NCBI GenBank assembly: GCA_022647565.1
Contig: JALCLA010000003.1
Location: forward strand, 1 to 64,000
Length of the DNA stretch: 64,000 bases
Source of the DNA: Chiayiivirga sp.
GTDB lineage: Bacteria; Pseudomonadota; Gammaproteobacteria; Xanthomonadales; Xanthomonadaceae
Direction: 5' to 3'
Shown here: one piece after another, positions 1 through 9,784 of the stretch
Numbering within the stretch: the stretch's first letter is position 1
Layout: each line of letters starts with the position of its first letter
Made by a program: the position numbers and the translations under genes
Notes under the pieces: generated by a model
Seen by the model: only the letters and a program-made list of their open reading frames with translations
Told to the model about the DNA's origin: nothing
Databases searched by the model: none

Positions 1-4
1 GGAT

Positions 5-358
5 TGGTGGAGGTGGGGGGAGTTGAACCCCCGTCCGAGAGCACTCCATCTCCGGCACTACATGCTTAGCTCGTTGTTCAATCTCGCATGACGGCAACAC
101 AACGTGCGAGGCACACCGTCACACACACCCGCTTTGTTTTAGTCACCGGCTGACGGGTCGCCACCGGCGGCGATCCTGTGATAGTGACCCTACATCCACG
201 AGCACAGGCACAAGTGGGTTCGGGGCTAGGCCTTAAGCGGCCAGAGCGTAGACGTCGTCGTTGGCGTCTAAAGTTTTGCCGCTGGATTAACGAGGAAAGC
301 TGCCCCCTCGGCATGCGCCAGTCGACTTCGCGACCCCCGTCGAAGCCAGGACACCCCC
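5..358 (-). ncRNA. ssrA: transfer-messenger RNA (tmRNA)
   Basis: Rescues ribosomes stalled on broken mRNA by acting as tRNA-Ala and then as a short template for a degradation tag. The minus strand begins GGGGGTGTCC at 358 and ends CACCTCCACCA at position 5, so the two ends form a seven-pair acceptor stem (with one G-U) followed by the encoded CCA. The 3' part has the T-arm sequence GGTTCAACTCC, and the 5' part has the conserved stretch around GACGGGGGTCGCGAAGTCGA. The 354 nt length is typical for a one-piece tmRNA. A tag reading frame lies at 265-233. smpB, its protein partner, is 91 bases upstream on the same strand. Confidence 0.95.
233..265 (-). other. tmRNA proteolysis-tag reading frame
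   Basis: Within the tmRNA the resume codon GCC at 265-263 opens a frame reading ANDDVYALAA and then TAA at 235-233. With the alanine carried by tmRNA itself, the tag on rescued proteins would be A-ANDDVYALAA. It is close to the E. coli tag ANDENYALAA and ends in the ALAA degron read by ClpXP and ClpAP; clpA is also in this window. Confidence 0.9.
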
Positions 359-449
359 GGTTCGTGGGAAACGTGAATCTTCCGACTTGCGAAGTATGGG
401 GTGCGCGCGCGCCTGCTTCAAGCCGGGTTGCGCGTTTTGCTCCGGCCGG

Positions 450-950
450 TCACGCGTCGCGGTTGCGGTGTCGCAGCGTGCGCTGCTTCTCGCGTTGCCA
501 GTCGCGTTCCTTCTCGCTGTCGCGCTTGTCGTGCGCCTGCTTGCCCTTGGCCAGCGCGATCTCGAGCTTGACCTTGTTGCGCTTCCAGTACATCGCGGTC
601 GGGATCAGGGTGTAACCCTCGCGCTCGATCTTGCCGACCAGTTTGTCAATCTCGTGCCGGTGTAGTAGCAGCTTGCGGGTGCGGCGATCATCGGTCACCA
701 CATGGCTTGAGGCCGAGATCAGCGGCACGATCTGTGCGCCGAACAGGAACAACTCGCCCGCCTTCACCAGCGCATAGCTGTCACCCATGTTGAGCCGGCC
801 GGCGCGGATCGCCTTCATCTCCCAGCCCTGCAGGGCCAGCCCGGCTTCGTAGCGGTCGAGCAGGTGATACTCGTGGCGGGCGCGCTTGTTCAGGGCTATG
901 GTGCCGCCGCCTTCGCCTGCCTTGTTATCCTTGTCGCTCTTCTTGGCCAT
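450..950 (-). CDS. smpB: SsrA-binding protein SmpB
   Basis: Small beta-barrel RNA-binding protein that delivers alanyl-tmRNA to stalled ribosomes. The 166-residue product has the family hallmarks: N-terminal [23 protein letters not shown], the conserved [11 protein letters not shown] segment, and a basic C-terminal tail ([15 protein letters not shown]) that occupies the empty mRNA channel. The start MAKKSDKDN at 950 was chosen because AGGAA precedes it and the family begins here; the open frame runs further upstream without conserved sequence. It lies 91 bases upstream of ssrA on the same strand and is divergent from ratA. Confidence 0.96.
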   Translation of the reverse strand: MAKKSDKDNKAGEGGGTIALNKRARHEYHLLDRYEAGLALQGWEMKAIRAGRLNMGDSYALVKAGELFLFGAQIVPLISASSHVVTDDRRTRKLLLHRHEIDKLVGKIEREGYTLIPTAMYWKRNKVKLEIALAKGKQAHDKRDSEKERDWQREKQRTLRHRNRDA

Positions 951-1027
951 CTTGGATTTCCTGTGCAAGCGCGATTGTCGCCGATGCGGCGCAGGCGAGC
1001 GAGTGAAATCCCGGTCCTCACCCTGAC

Positions 1028-1459
1028 ATGACGCATATCCAGCGCAGCGCATTGGTGCCGTTCTCGGCGCAACAGATGTTCGATCTGGTCAATGATGTGG
1101 AGGCCTATCCGCGCAGATTCGAGTGGTGCGAGGGCGTGCAGGTGCGTGATCGCGGGCCGGATTTCGTCGTTGCGGGGCTGGACGTGCGGCTCGGGGCGCT
1201 GCGTGCCTCGTTCGTGACGCGCAATACCCTGTCTTCTCCGGAGCGAATCGAGATGAGTCTGGTGGAAGGGCCGTTCCGCGCACTGGGCGGCGGTTGGACG
1301 TTTCGCGCCCTGGGTGAAGACGGATGCAAGGTGGGCCTGATGCTGGACTTCGAATTCGCGGGGCGTTTCGTCGGCTCCGCGCTCGCCCTGGGGTTTCAGG
1401 GGCTCGCCGACCGGATGGTGGACGACTTCGTCCGGACTGCGCGGCAAATCTATGTCTGA
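1028..1459 (+). CDS. ratA: RatA / Coq10-type START-domain protein
   Basis: 143-residue single-domain protein of the polyketide-cyclase/START-like (SRPBCC) family, equivalent to E. coli RatA (YfjG) and eukaryotic Coq10. Coq10 members bind ubiquinone in a hydrophobic cavity; RatA has also been reported to block 70S ribosome assembly as a toxin, so the cellular role is not settled. Conserved features visible are the N-terminal [18 protein letters not shown] segment and the F-E-W-C block. It is paired with rnfH (start 57 bases downstream), the same two-gene arrangement as in many gammaproteobacteria, and is divergent from smpB. Confidence 0.9.
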   Translation: MTHIQRSALVPFSAQQMFDLVNDVEAYPRRFEWCEGVQVRDRGPDFVVAGLDVRLGALRASFVTRNTLSSPERIEMSLVEGPFRALGGGWTFRALGEDGCKVGLMLDFEFAGRFVGSALALGFQGLADRMVDDFVRTARQIYV

Positions 1460-1515
1460 CGGCTTCGAAATCCAGCAGGGCGCGAATGACAACGTGTGCG
1501 CGGCGCGGCGGGTGC

Positions 1516-1872
1516 ATGGCTGAGAAGAAGCCGGATGGCGCTGCCATCCCCGAGTCGGGAGCCACGGACAGCAAGGATGGCATTGCCGTGGAGGTCTGCT
1601 ACGCGACGCCGCAGCGACAGTGGCGCGTGCTGTTGCGCTTGCCCCCGGGCAGCAGCGTGCTGGATGCGATCGAGCGCAGCAACCTGCGCCTGGCCATCCG
1701 CGACCTCATGGTCGATGACGAGCACGTCGGCATCTTCGCCGCGAAGGCAACGCTGGCGACACTGCTGCGGGATGGCGACCGGGTCGAACTCTATCGTCCG
1801 CTGCTGTGCGATCCCAAGCAGGTGCGGCGCGAGCGCGCCGCGAGTTCGAAGAAAAACAAGCCGGTGCCGTAA
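1516..1872 (+). CDS. rnfH: RnfH family ubiquitin-fold protein (RatB)
   Basis: 118-residue protein of the RnfH/YfjF family, with a beta-grasp (ubiquitin-like) fold of uncertain function. The conserved core is visible: IAVEVCYATPQRQWRVLLRL, then GSSVLDAIERS, then DGDRVELYRPL and a basic tail with DPKQVRRERA. The ATG at 1516 gives the expected short N-terminus; an upstream in-frame ATG at 1486 would add ten residues without family similarity. It follows ratA and converges on bamE with only four bases between the stops. Confidence 0.88.
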   Translation: MAEKKPDGAAIPESGATDSKDGIAVEVCYATPQRQWRVLLRLPPGSSVLDAIERSNLRLAIRDLMVDDEHVGIFAAKATLATLLRDGDRVELYRPLLCDPKQVRRERAASSKKNKPVP

Positions 1873-1876
1873 AGGC

Positions 1877-2290
1877 CTACCGGGTGCGACCGCGCCGATC
1901 CTTGTCCTTGTCGCGCGCCAGATTGCCGTAGCGGCCACGCAAGGTGCGTTCCAGCGCCAGATCCTGTTCCGGGAAGTAGTCACCTTCGATGCTGGCGAGG
2001 GTTTCGCCATCGAAGGTGAGTACGAGGTTCTTCACTTCGCGCTCGCCGCCACGCTTCTGCACCGAGGCCACGTAGTCCCACTGCGACTGATGGAAGGGAT
2101 CCTGCACCGCGGGTGAGCCCAGCAGGGCGTAGACCTGCCGCTTGGTTTGTCCGGTCTTGAGCTGGTCGACCTGCTTCTTGTCGAGCAGGCTGCCCTGGTA
2201 GACGTCCACCTTGTACACCAGGCCGCAACCGCCGAGCAGCGCCGCCATGGCGATTGCGAGAGCGGCGGGAGTGGCAGAGAGCTTGCGCAT
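1877..2290 (-). CDS. bamE: outer membrane assembly lipoprotein BamE (SmpA)
   Basis: Lipoprotein subunit of the BAM complex that inserts beta-barrel proteins into the outer membrane. The 137-residue product has a signal peptide ending in the lipobox LLGGC (Cys at about residue 21). The conserved BamE domain follows: VYQGSLLDKKQVDQLKTGQTKRQVYALLGSP and then FHQSQWDYVAS. The ATG at 2290 is chosen because the signal peptide begins there; the open frame upstream lacks similarity. It is divergent from fur across 100 bases. Confidence 0.95.
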   Translation of the reverse strand: MRKLSATPAALAIAMAALLGGCGLVYKVDVYQGSLLDKKQVDQLKTGQTKRQVYALLGSPAVQDPFHQSQWDYVASVQKRGGEREVKNLVLTFDGETLASIEGDYFPEQDLALERTLRGRYGNLARDKDKDRRGRTR

Positions 2291-2390
2291 GCTGTGGGCG
2301 TCCGGAGAGAAATCGGCCGGATGATACACTACGGCCCGGATTTGCCGCTGTGCGCAGCGGCGGCGTTCAGTCGCGGTTGGAGGTGGGGGA

Positions 2391-2801
2391 ATGGAATCGC
2401 AGGAATTGCGCAAGGCCGGGCTCAAGGTGACGCATCCGCGTATGCGCATCCTGGAAATACTCGAGACCGCCGGTACCCGGCACATGACGGCCGAGGACAT
2501 CTACAAGCAACTGCTCGGGCACGAGGACGACATCGGCTTGGCCACTGTCTACCGCGTGCTTACCCAGTTCGAGGCCGCCGGCCTCGTGCTCAAGCACAAC
2601 TTCGAAGGCGGCCAGGCCGTGTTCGAGCTGGATCGGGGCAAGCACCACGATCACATGGTCGATCTCGAATCCGGCAAGGTGATCGAATTCACCAGCGACG
2701 AGATCGAGCGCCTGCAACGCGAGATCGCCGACAAACACGGCTACGTGATCGAAGAGCACTCGCTGGTGCTGTACGTGCGGCCCAAGCGCAAGAAGGGCTG
2801 A
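2391..2801 (+). CDS. fur: ferric uptake regulator Fur
   Basis: Iron-responsive repressor, 136 residues. The winged-helix domain (residues about 1-80) has the recognition-helix stretch DIGLATVYRVLTQFEAAGLV, and the dimer/metal domain contains HHDH at 85-88 followed by GKVIEF. Unlike E. coli Fur there is no CxxC zinc site: the two positions are Asp91 and Ser94, and the whole protein contains no cysteine. It is divergent from bamE, which is the usual neighbour in gammaproteobacteria. I did not recognise a Fur box in the 100-base intergenic region. Confidence 0.97.
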   Translation: MESQELRKAGLKVTHPRMRILEILETAGTRHMTAEDIYKQLLGHEDDIGLATVYRVLTQFEAAGLVLKHNFEGGQAVFELDRGKHHDHMVDLESGKVIEFTSDEIERLQREIADKHGYVIEEHSLVLYVRPKRKKG

Positions 2802-2974
2802 AAGCCACGTTGTGCAGGGCGGGGCGTTGCTTTCCCTGACCGGGGACAGCCTGCAACCGCCGATGCCTTGAATCGGCTCGCCTGAACGCGCGCCATGGCA
2901 AACCCGCGACGACCAGTGCGGGCGCGGATACTTTGACGGCTTCGCGGGTCACGGCAGTACGCGGTGGTGCCGCC

Positions 2975-4648
2975 TCAATCCCCTTGTGCCTGCGCCAGCA
3001 TCTGCCTCGCGTGGGCGCGGGTTTCCGCGGTGATTTCGACGCCGCCCAGCATCCGAGCCAGTTCCTCGATGCGTCGCTGTGCGTCCTGTACTTCGATCCG
3101 GCTGGCCGTGCCATCGCCGCCACTGGCCTTGCTGACGCGGAGGTGGTGGTGGCCCTGGGCCGCAACCTGCGGCAGGTGGGTCACGCACAGGACCTGGCGT
3201 TGCGCGCCCAGTGCGCGCAGTTTCTGGCCGACCACTTCCGCCACCGCGCCGCCGATGCCGCTGTCGACTTCATCGAAGACCATGGTCTGCACTGCGTCGG
3301 CGCCCAGTGCAGCCACTTCGATGGCGAGGCTGATGCGCGACAGTTCGCCGCCCGAGGCAACTTTGCGCAACGCGCGCGCGGGTTGCCCGGTATTCGCTGC
3401 CACGAGGAATTCGACGCGTTCTGCGCCCGAGGCGTCGGCGTCGGGCGTGGCATGGGCTTCCAGAGTCACGGCAAACCGGCCACCGGGCATGCCCAGTTCA
3501 CCCATCAGGGACGAAACCCGGTCGCCCAGGGTAGCGGCACTGCGGCGTCGAGCCTCGCTCAGCGCGGATGCGGCCGAGGCCCATCGCTGCCGTGCCTGAT
3601 CTCGTTCGAGTTGCAGGCGCGCCAGCGCACCTCCGGCATCGCGCAGCGCGTCGAGTTCGCGCTGGATGGCATCGCGACGCTGGCCCAGTTGCTCCAGCGG
3701 TACGCGATGCTTGCGCGCCAGTTCGTGCAGGCGTGACAGGCGCGAGTCAAGCTCGCGCAGGCGTTCGGGGTCGAGGTCGAGATCGTCGCGGATTCGCTCG
3801 AGCGCCGTTGCGGCCTCGTCGAGCTGGATGCGCGCGCTCTCTACCAGGGCATCAACCTCCGCCAGTCGTGGTTCGTGTGCCAGCACCCGGCCCAGGTCGG
3901 TGCGCAGGGCTCCCAGCGCATTGAGCGAGGAGTCGGTGTCGTCGCCGCTCAGGCGTGCCTGCGCCTGGGCACAGGCATCGATAAGGGCGGCGGCGTGACT
4001 CTGGCGTCGGTGTGCGGCCAGCAAGGCATCGATGTCTTCCGGGCCGAGGGCCTCGGCACCCAGTTCCCGCGCCTGGTGACCAAGCCAGTCGAGTCGTTCG
4101 GCGACATCGCCCTGTTTCTCGATCGCGGCGATGCGACGATCCAGCGTCTGGCAGTGGGCTGCCTGTTCGCGCACCGGCGCGAGCAGCGATTCGTGCTGGC
4201 CAAAGGCATCGAGCAGGGCCAGCTGCTGTCGGCGGTCAAGCAAGGCCTGGTGTTCGTGCTGGCCGTGGATTTCCAGCAGGTGCTCGGCCAGTTCCGCCAG
4301 CTGCGAGGCCGTGGCGGGGCGACCGTTGATCCAGGCGCGCGACCCGCCATCGGCGCGCAGGGTGCGCCGCAATTGGCAGTCCGCGCCGTCGTCCAGTTCC
4401 TGGAAACGCAGCCAGGCGAGGGCCGGAGCCTCGGGCAAGAGGCGGAACTCCGCTGCGATTTCGGCGCGTTCCGCCCCGTGTCGCACCATGCCGGCATCGG
4501 CGCGCGCGCCACCCAGCAGGAGCAGCGCATCCACCAGCAGGGACTTGCCGGCTCCGGTTTCACCCGAGACCACGGTCAGCCCCGGGCCGAATCCGACTTC
4601 GATCTCGCTGACGATCGCGAAATCCTTGACGTAGAGCGAAACCAGCAT
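2975..4648 (-). CDS. recN: DNA repair protein RecN
   Basis: SMC-like ATPase acting at double-strand breaks. The 557-residue protein has the Walker A motif GETGAGKS near residue 34, a long coiled-coil middle, and the C-terminal ABC signature region SGGELSRISLA followed by VFDEVDSGIGG (Walker B). Length equals the family norm. The start MLVSLYVKDFAIV at 4648 matches the family; the frame extends 16 codons upstream. It is divergent from hrcA. No LexA box was recognised upstream, although recN is commonly SOS-controlled. Confidence 0.96.
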   Translation of the reverse strand: MLVSLYVKDFAIVSEIEVGFGPGLTVVSGETGAGKSLLVDALLLLGGARADAGMVRHGAERAEIAAEFRLLPEAPALAWLRFQELDDGADCQLRRTLRADGGSRAWINGRPATASQLAELAEHLLEIHGQHEHQALLDRRQQLALLDAFGQHESLLAPVREQAAHCQTLDRRIAAIEKQGDVAERLDWLGHQARELGAEALGPEDIDALLAAHRRQSHAAALIDACAQAQARLSGDDTDSSLNALGALRTDLGRVLAHEPRLAEVDALVESARIQLDEAATALERIRDDLDLDPERLRELDSRLSRLHELARKHRVPLEQLGQRRDAIQRELDALRDAGGALARLQLERDQARQRWASAASALSEARRRSAATLGDRVSSLMGELGMPGGRFAVTLEAHATPDADASGAERVEFLVAANTGQPARALRKVASGGELSRISLAIEVAALGADAVQTMVFDEVDSGIGGAVAEVVGQKLRALGAQRQVLCVTHLPQVAAQGHHHLRVSKASGGDGTASRIEVQDAQRRIEELARMLGGVEITAETRAHARQMLAQAQGD

Positions 4649-4755
4649 GCGGGCAGGGTGGGCGGTTCGAACGGGTTGGGCGCGAGAAACTAGCACGCAG
4701 GCGCGCTGCGGCCAATCGATGCGATCCGCGCTTGCCTCGTGCCGTGCGAGGCCTT

Positions 4756-5844
4756 ATGTATGGCGCAGGCCTTCGCTTCCGTCCGCACGTGTCCCAAGCC
4801 CTTGACCCCCGCGCCCGCAACCTGCTCCGTGCCCTGATCGCGCAGTACATCCGCGACGGTGTGCCGGTAGGTTCACGCACCTTGTCGCGCAGTGCCGGGC
4901 TGGACGTGAGCCCGGCCACGATCCGCAACGTGATGGCTGATCTGGAAGACATCGGCCTCGTTACCACCCCGCATACCTCGGCCGGGCGCGTGCCGACGGC
5001 GCAGGGATATCGCCTGTTCGTGGACTCGCTGCTGCAGATGCAGCCCTTGGGCGCGGGCGAGGTGGAGCAGCTCGGCAGCCGGCTTTCGCCCCAACTCGGT
5101 ACCCAGGGCCTGCTCAGCAACGTCTCGGAGTTGCTTTCCGCGATGACGCATTTCGTGGGCCTGGTGACCGTGCCCAGGCGCGAGCAGTTCGCCTTTCGCC
5201 ACATCGATTTCGTGCCGCTCGATGCGCAGCGCGTGCTGGTGATCCTGGTGTTCACCGACAACGAGGTGCAGAACCGCATCATCGCCACGCGCCGGCCCTA
5301 CACGCCCTCGGAGCTGGAACAGACCGCCAACTACCTGAACGCGAATTTCGCCGGCCGCGGATTGCAGGAGATCCGCTCCCAGCTGCTGCGCGAGCTGCGC
5401 GAAACCCGCAGCGCGATGGAGCGGGTGCTGTCGGTGGCCGTGGACGTTGCCGAATCGGCCTTCGGCACGCCCGCCGACGAGGACGTGCTGGTGGCGGGCC
5501 AGACCCGATTGATGGGAGTGCAGGACCTGTCCGATGTGGACCGGCTGCGCGAGCTGTTCGAGACCTTCGCACGCAAGCGAGAACTGTTGCAGCTGCTGGA
5601 GGGTTGCATCAAGGCGCAGGGCGTGCGCCTGTTCATCGGTGAAGAATCGGGCGTGGCGCCGCTGGGCCAATGCAGCATCGTCACTGCCCCGTATGGTGCC
5701 GACGGCCAGGTATTGGGCGTGCTGGGCGTGATCGGCCCCACCCGCATGGCATACGAGCGCGTCATCCCCATGGTGCAGGCCACCGCGCAGGTGCTGGGTT
5801 CTGCGCTCGGCAGCGCCTTGAAATCCCCGACCCCAGCCCCATAA
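4756..5844 (+). CDS. hrcA: heat-inducible transcription repressor HrcA
   Basis: Represses class I heat-shock genes at CIRCE operators in many bacteria. The N-terminal winged helix (SPATIRNVMADLEDIGLVTTPHTSAGRVPT) and the C-terminal GAF-like region (MGVQDLSDVDRLRELFE, GVLGVIGPTRMAYERVIP) are clear. The start is uncertain: ATG at 4756 follows GAGG closely, whereas GTG at 4789 (MSQALDPRARN) matches the usual family N-terminus. It is first in hrcA-grpE-dnaK-dnaJ. No CIRCE repeat was found in front of hrcA, grpE, dnaK or dnaJ. The last bases of the gene carry a sigma32-type promoter for grpE. Confidence 0.95.
   Translation: MYGAGLRFRPHVSQALDPRARNLLRALIAQYIRDGVPVGSRTLSRSAGLDVSPATIRNVMADLEDIGLVTTPHTSAGRVPTAQGYRLFVDSLLQMQPLGAGEVEQLGSRLSPQLGTQGLLSNVSELLSAMTHFVGLVTVPRREQFAFRHIDFVPLDAQRVLVILVFTDNEVQNRIIATRRPYTPSELEQTANYLNANFAGRGLQEIRSQLLRELRETRSAMERVLSVAVDVAESAFGTPADEDVLVAGQTRLMGVQDLSDVDRLRELFETFARKRELLQLLEGCIKAQGVRLFIGEESGVAPLGQCSIVTAPYGADGQVLGVLGVIGPTRMAYERVIPMVQATAQVLGSALGSALKSPTPAP
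5817..5844 (+). promoter_or_regulatory. sigma32 (RpoH) promoter for grpE, inside hrcA 3' end
   Basis: CTTGAAA at 5817-5823, a 13-base spacer, and CCCCATAA at 5837-5844 match the RpoH consensus CTTGAAA / CCCCATNT at all but one defined base. The hrcA stop codon TAA forms the end of the -10 element. Transcription would start near 5850 and run through the hairpin at 5856-5884 into grpE at 5914. Confidence 0.75.
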
Positions 5845-5855
5845 GGCCGGTGTTG

Positions 5856-5884
5856 CGCCGCGATCCGGGGCCTGAATCGCGGCG
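5856..5884 (+). promoter_or_regulatory. hairpin in grpE 5' untranslated region
   Basis: CGCCGCGAT (5856-5864) and ATCGCGGCG (5876-5884) form a perfect nine-base-pair stem with an 11-base loop, directly after the predicted sigma32 start site and 29 bases before the grpE ATG. No T-run follows, so it is not a standard terminator. It could stabilise the mRNA, act as a processing site, or be a protein-binding operator. Confidence 0.6.
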
Positions 5885-5913
5885 TTCCCCAACCCAAAGC
5901 TTCTGGAGCCACG

Positions 5914-6420
5914 ATGGAAAACACCGACCCGCACGCGTCGGCCGGGCAGGGTTTCGCGCCCGAGGCCGAGCTGGACCCAAGCGCCCGCATTGCCGAGTTG
6001 GAAGACCAGCTGGGTGCCATGCGTGACGAGCAACTGCGCGAACGCGCCGAGCTCGATAACCAGCGCAAGCGCCTGGTGCGAGAGGTCGACCAGGCCCGCA
6101 AGTTCGCGAACGAACGCCTGCTGGGCGACCTGCTGCCGGTGTTCGACAGCCTCGAAGCCGGCCTCTCCACCGTGGGCGACAACGCCAAGCTGCGTGAAGG
6201 CCTGGAGCTGACCCTGCGCCAGCTGCAGCGCGTGGCCGAGGCCAATGGGCTCACCGCGGTGGACCCTGCCGGCCAGGCATTCAACCCGGAACAGCATCAG
6301 GCAGTGAGCACGACGTCGAGCGCCGAGCACGCCGCCGGCATCGTGGTGCAGGTGTTCCAGAAGGGCTACGTGTTGAACGAGCGCCTGCTGCGACCGGCGC
6401 TGGTGGTCGTGGCGCAATGA
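5914..6420 (+). CDS. grpE: nucleotide exchange factor GrpE
   Basis: Co-chaperone that releases ADP from DnaK. The 168-residue protein has an N-terminal disordered part, a coiled coil (residues about 25-65), the family stretch [31 protein letters not shown], and the C-terminal beta domain with [11 protein letters not shown] and [18 protein letters not shown] weak GGAG precedes the ATG. It lies between hrcA and dnaK in the usual order and has its own sigma32-type promoter. Confidence 0.96.
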   Translation: MENTDPHASAGQGFAPEAELDPSARIAELEDQLGAMRDEQLRERAELDNQRKRLVREVDQARKFANERLLGDLLPVFDSLEAGLSTVGDNAKLREGLELTLRQLQRVAEANGLTAVDPAGQAFNPEQHQAVSTTSSAEHAAGIVVQVFQKGYVLNERLLRPALVVVAQ

Positions 6421-6440
6421 ACGCGGGGCACGGCGCCGGC

Positions 6441-6468
6441 CTTGAAGGCCACCGCGACGGCCCCAGAT
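6441..6468 (+). promoter_or_regulatory. sigma32 (RpoH) promoter for dnaK
   Basis: CTTGAA at 6441-6446, 14 bases, then CCCCAGAT at 6461-6468, close to CTTGAAA / CCCCATNT. It sits in the grpE-dnaK gap with a predicted start near 6475, about 47 bases before the dnaK ATG. It suggests dnaK is made both by read-through from the grpE promoter and from its own heat-shock promoter. Confidence 0.65.
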
Positions 6469-6521
6469 AGCGAACCAGACTTCAGGCCGGAAGGCCGATC
6501 CAAACTTTCGGGAGAGCACAC

Positions 6522-8423
<1,902 letters not shown>

Positions 8424-8461
8424 GCGGCTGTCTGCCGGTGCGGAGCGCCGGCGGACCCCCT

Positions 8462-8502
8462 GCCCGGGTTCGATTGGCCGAATGCGGTCGATCAACCCGG
8501 GC
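8462..8502 (+). promoter_or_regulatory. strong hairpin between dnaK and dnaJ
   Basis: GCCCGGGTT (8462-8470) pairs perfectly with AACCCGGGC (8494-8502). Inside, after one bulged base, GATTGGCC pairs with GGTCGATC using two G-T pairs, leaving a six-base loop. The total is about 17 base pairs. It has no T-run. Such a structure may partly terminate transcription or protect the dnaK message and so lower DnaJ relative to DnaK. Confidence 0.6.
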
Positions 8503-8535
8503 GGCGTCGGTTCTGGGGTAAGGATTGGCTAGGCC

Positions 8536-9660
8536 ATGAGCAAACGCGATTACTACGAGGTTCTGGGCGTCGCCAGGAACGCGAACGACGAAGAACTGAA
8601 GAAGGCGTATCGCCGTTGCGCGATGAAATTCCATCCGGACCGCAACCCGGGCGACGCCAAGGCCGAGGCAGCCTTCAAGGAGTGCAAGGAAGCCTATGAG
8701 GTGCTGTCCGAGCCGGGCAAGCGCCGGCTTTACGATCAGCACGGGCATGCCGCGTTCGAACATGGCGCGGGCCGTGGCGGACAGGCCGGCGGCGCGGATT
8801 TCGGCGACATCTTCGGCGACATCTTCGGCGACATCTTCGGCGGCGGGCGCGGGCGCCAGCAGGCGCGGCGTGGCGCCGATCTGCGCTATGTGATGGAACT
8901 GGATCTGGAAGAAGCCGTCTTCGGCGTCGAAAAGCAGATCGAGGTGCCGACGCTGGTGGCCTGCAAGCCCTGCAATGGTTCGGGGTCGGAAGATGGCAAG
9001 GTTGAGACCTGTTCAACCTGCCGTGGCCAGGGCCGGGTACGGATGCAGCAGGGCATCTTCTCGGTGCAACAGGCCTGCCCGGCCTGCAGCGGCAGCGGCA
9101 AGACCATTTCCAAGCCGTGCAAGTCCTGTCGTGGTCGTGGTCGCAGCGAAGAGGAAAAGACGCTTGCGGTGAAGATTCCCGCTGGCGTCGACAGCGGCGA
9201 TCGCATCCGCCTGCAGGGCGAAGGCGAAGCCGGGCCGGCCGGTGCCGCCAGCGGCGACCTGTACGTCGAAGTCCAGGTGCGCGAGCACGCGCTGTTCCAG
9301 CGTGACGGGGACGACCTCTATTGCGAAGTGCCGGTGCGCTTCTCGCAGGCCGCGCTGGGCGACGATCTGGTCGTCCCGACGCTCGACGGCGAAGCCTTGA
9401 TCAAGGTTCCGGCCGAAACGCAGACCGGCAAGTTGTTCCGGTTGCGCGGCAAGGGCGTGAAGTCGGTACGCAGCCATGCGCCGGGTGACTTGCTGTGCCG
9501 GGTCGTGGTGGAAACGCCGGTCAAGCTCACCGGCGAGCAGCGCCGCCTGCTGCAGGAATTCGAGGCCACCTTCACCGGCGAGGATGCCAAGCGCCATTCG
9601 CCGCGTTCCAGCGGCTTCCTCGACGGGGTGAAGGCGTTCTGGGATCGCACCTTCTCGTGA
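8536..9660 (+). CDS. dnaJ: chaperone protein DnaJ (Hsp40)
   Basis: Class A J-protein of 374 residues that stimulates DnaK ATPase. It has the J domain with HPD ([10 protein letters not shown], residues about 36-39), a Gly/Phe region, four zinc-binding CxxCxGxG repeats ([32 protein letters not shown]) and two C-terminal substrate-binding domains. The Gly/Phe region carries three tandem FGDI units encoded by exact 12-base repeats. The ribosome site before the ATG is weak. It is last in the hrcA-grpE-dnaK-dnaJ cluster. Confidence 0.98.
   Translation: MSKRDYYEVLGVARNANDEELKKAYRRCAMKFHPDRNPGDAKAEAAFKECKEAYEVLSEPGKRRLYDQHGHAAFEHGAGRGGQAGGADFGDIFGDIFGDIFGGGRGRQQARRGADLRYVMELDLEEAVFGVEKQIEVPTLVACKPCNGSGSEDGKVETCSTCRGQGRVRMQQGIFSVQQACPACSGSGKTISKPCKSCRGRGRSEEEKTLAVKIPAGVDSGDRIRLQGEGEAGPAGAASGDLYVEVQVREHALFQRDGDDLYCEVPVRFSQAALGDDLVVPTLDGEALIKVPAETQTGKLFRLRGKGVKSVRSHAPGDLLCRVVVETPVKLTGEQRRLLQEFEATFTGEDAKRHSPRSSGFLDGVKAFWDRTFS
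8800..8835 (+). repeat. three tandem 12-base repeats inside dnaJ
   Basis: The unit TTCGGCGACATC occurs three times without change at 8800-8811, 8812-8823 and 8824-8835, then once more partially. It encodes Phe-Gly-Asp-Ile three times in the Gly/Phe linker. Exact repeats keep the frame, so copy number could vary by slippage without breaking the gene. Confidence 0.85.
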
Positions 9661-9784
9661 CCCGGATGGGATGACCGGTTCGTGGGCAATTCACGGGGCC
9701 GGTTGCGGTCATGGCGCCATCGCGCCCGCTCGGTTACGTTAGCGTCTGTCAGGGCGCCCCTCTCCGGTGCCGGGTGAGGCGCGA

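Noticed and set aside
2291..2390. Fur box between bamE and fur
   Set aside because: A GATGATACACTAC stretch is A/T-richer than its surroundings but does not match the 19-base Fur consensus well.
4649..4755. CIRCE operator or LexA box in the recN-hrcA gap
   Set aside because: No TTAGCACTC-N9-GAGTGCTAA and no recognised LexA site; a short GTTCGAAC palindrome is too weak to name.
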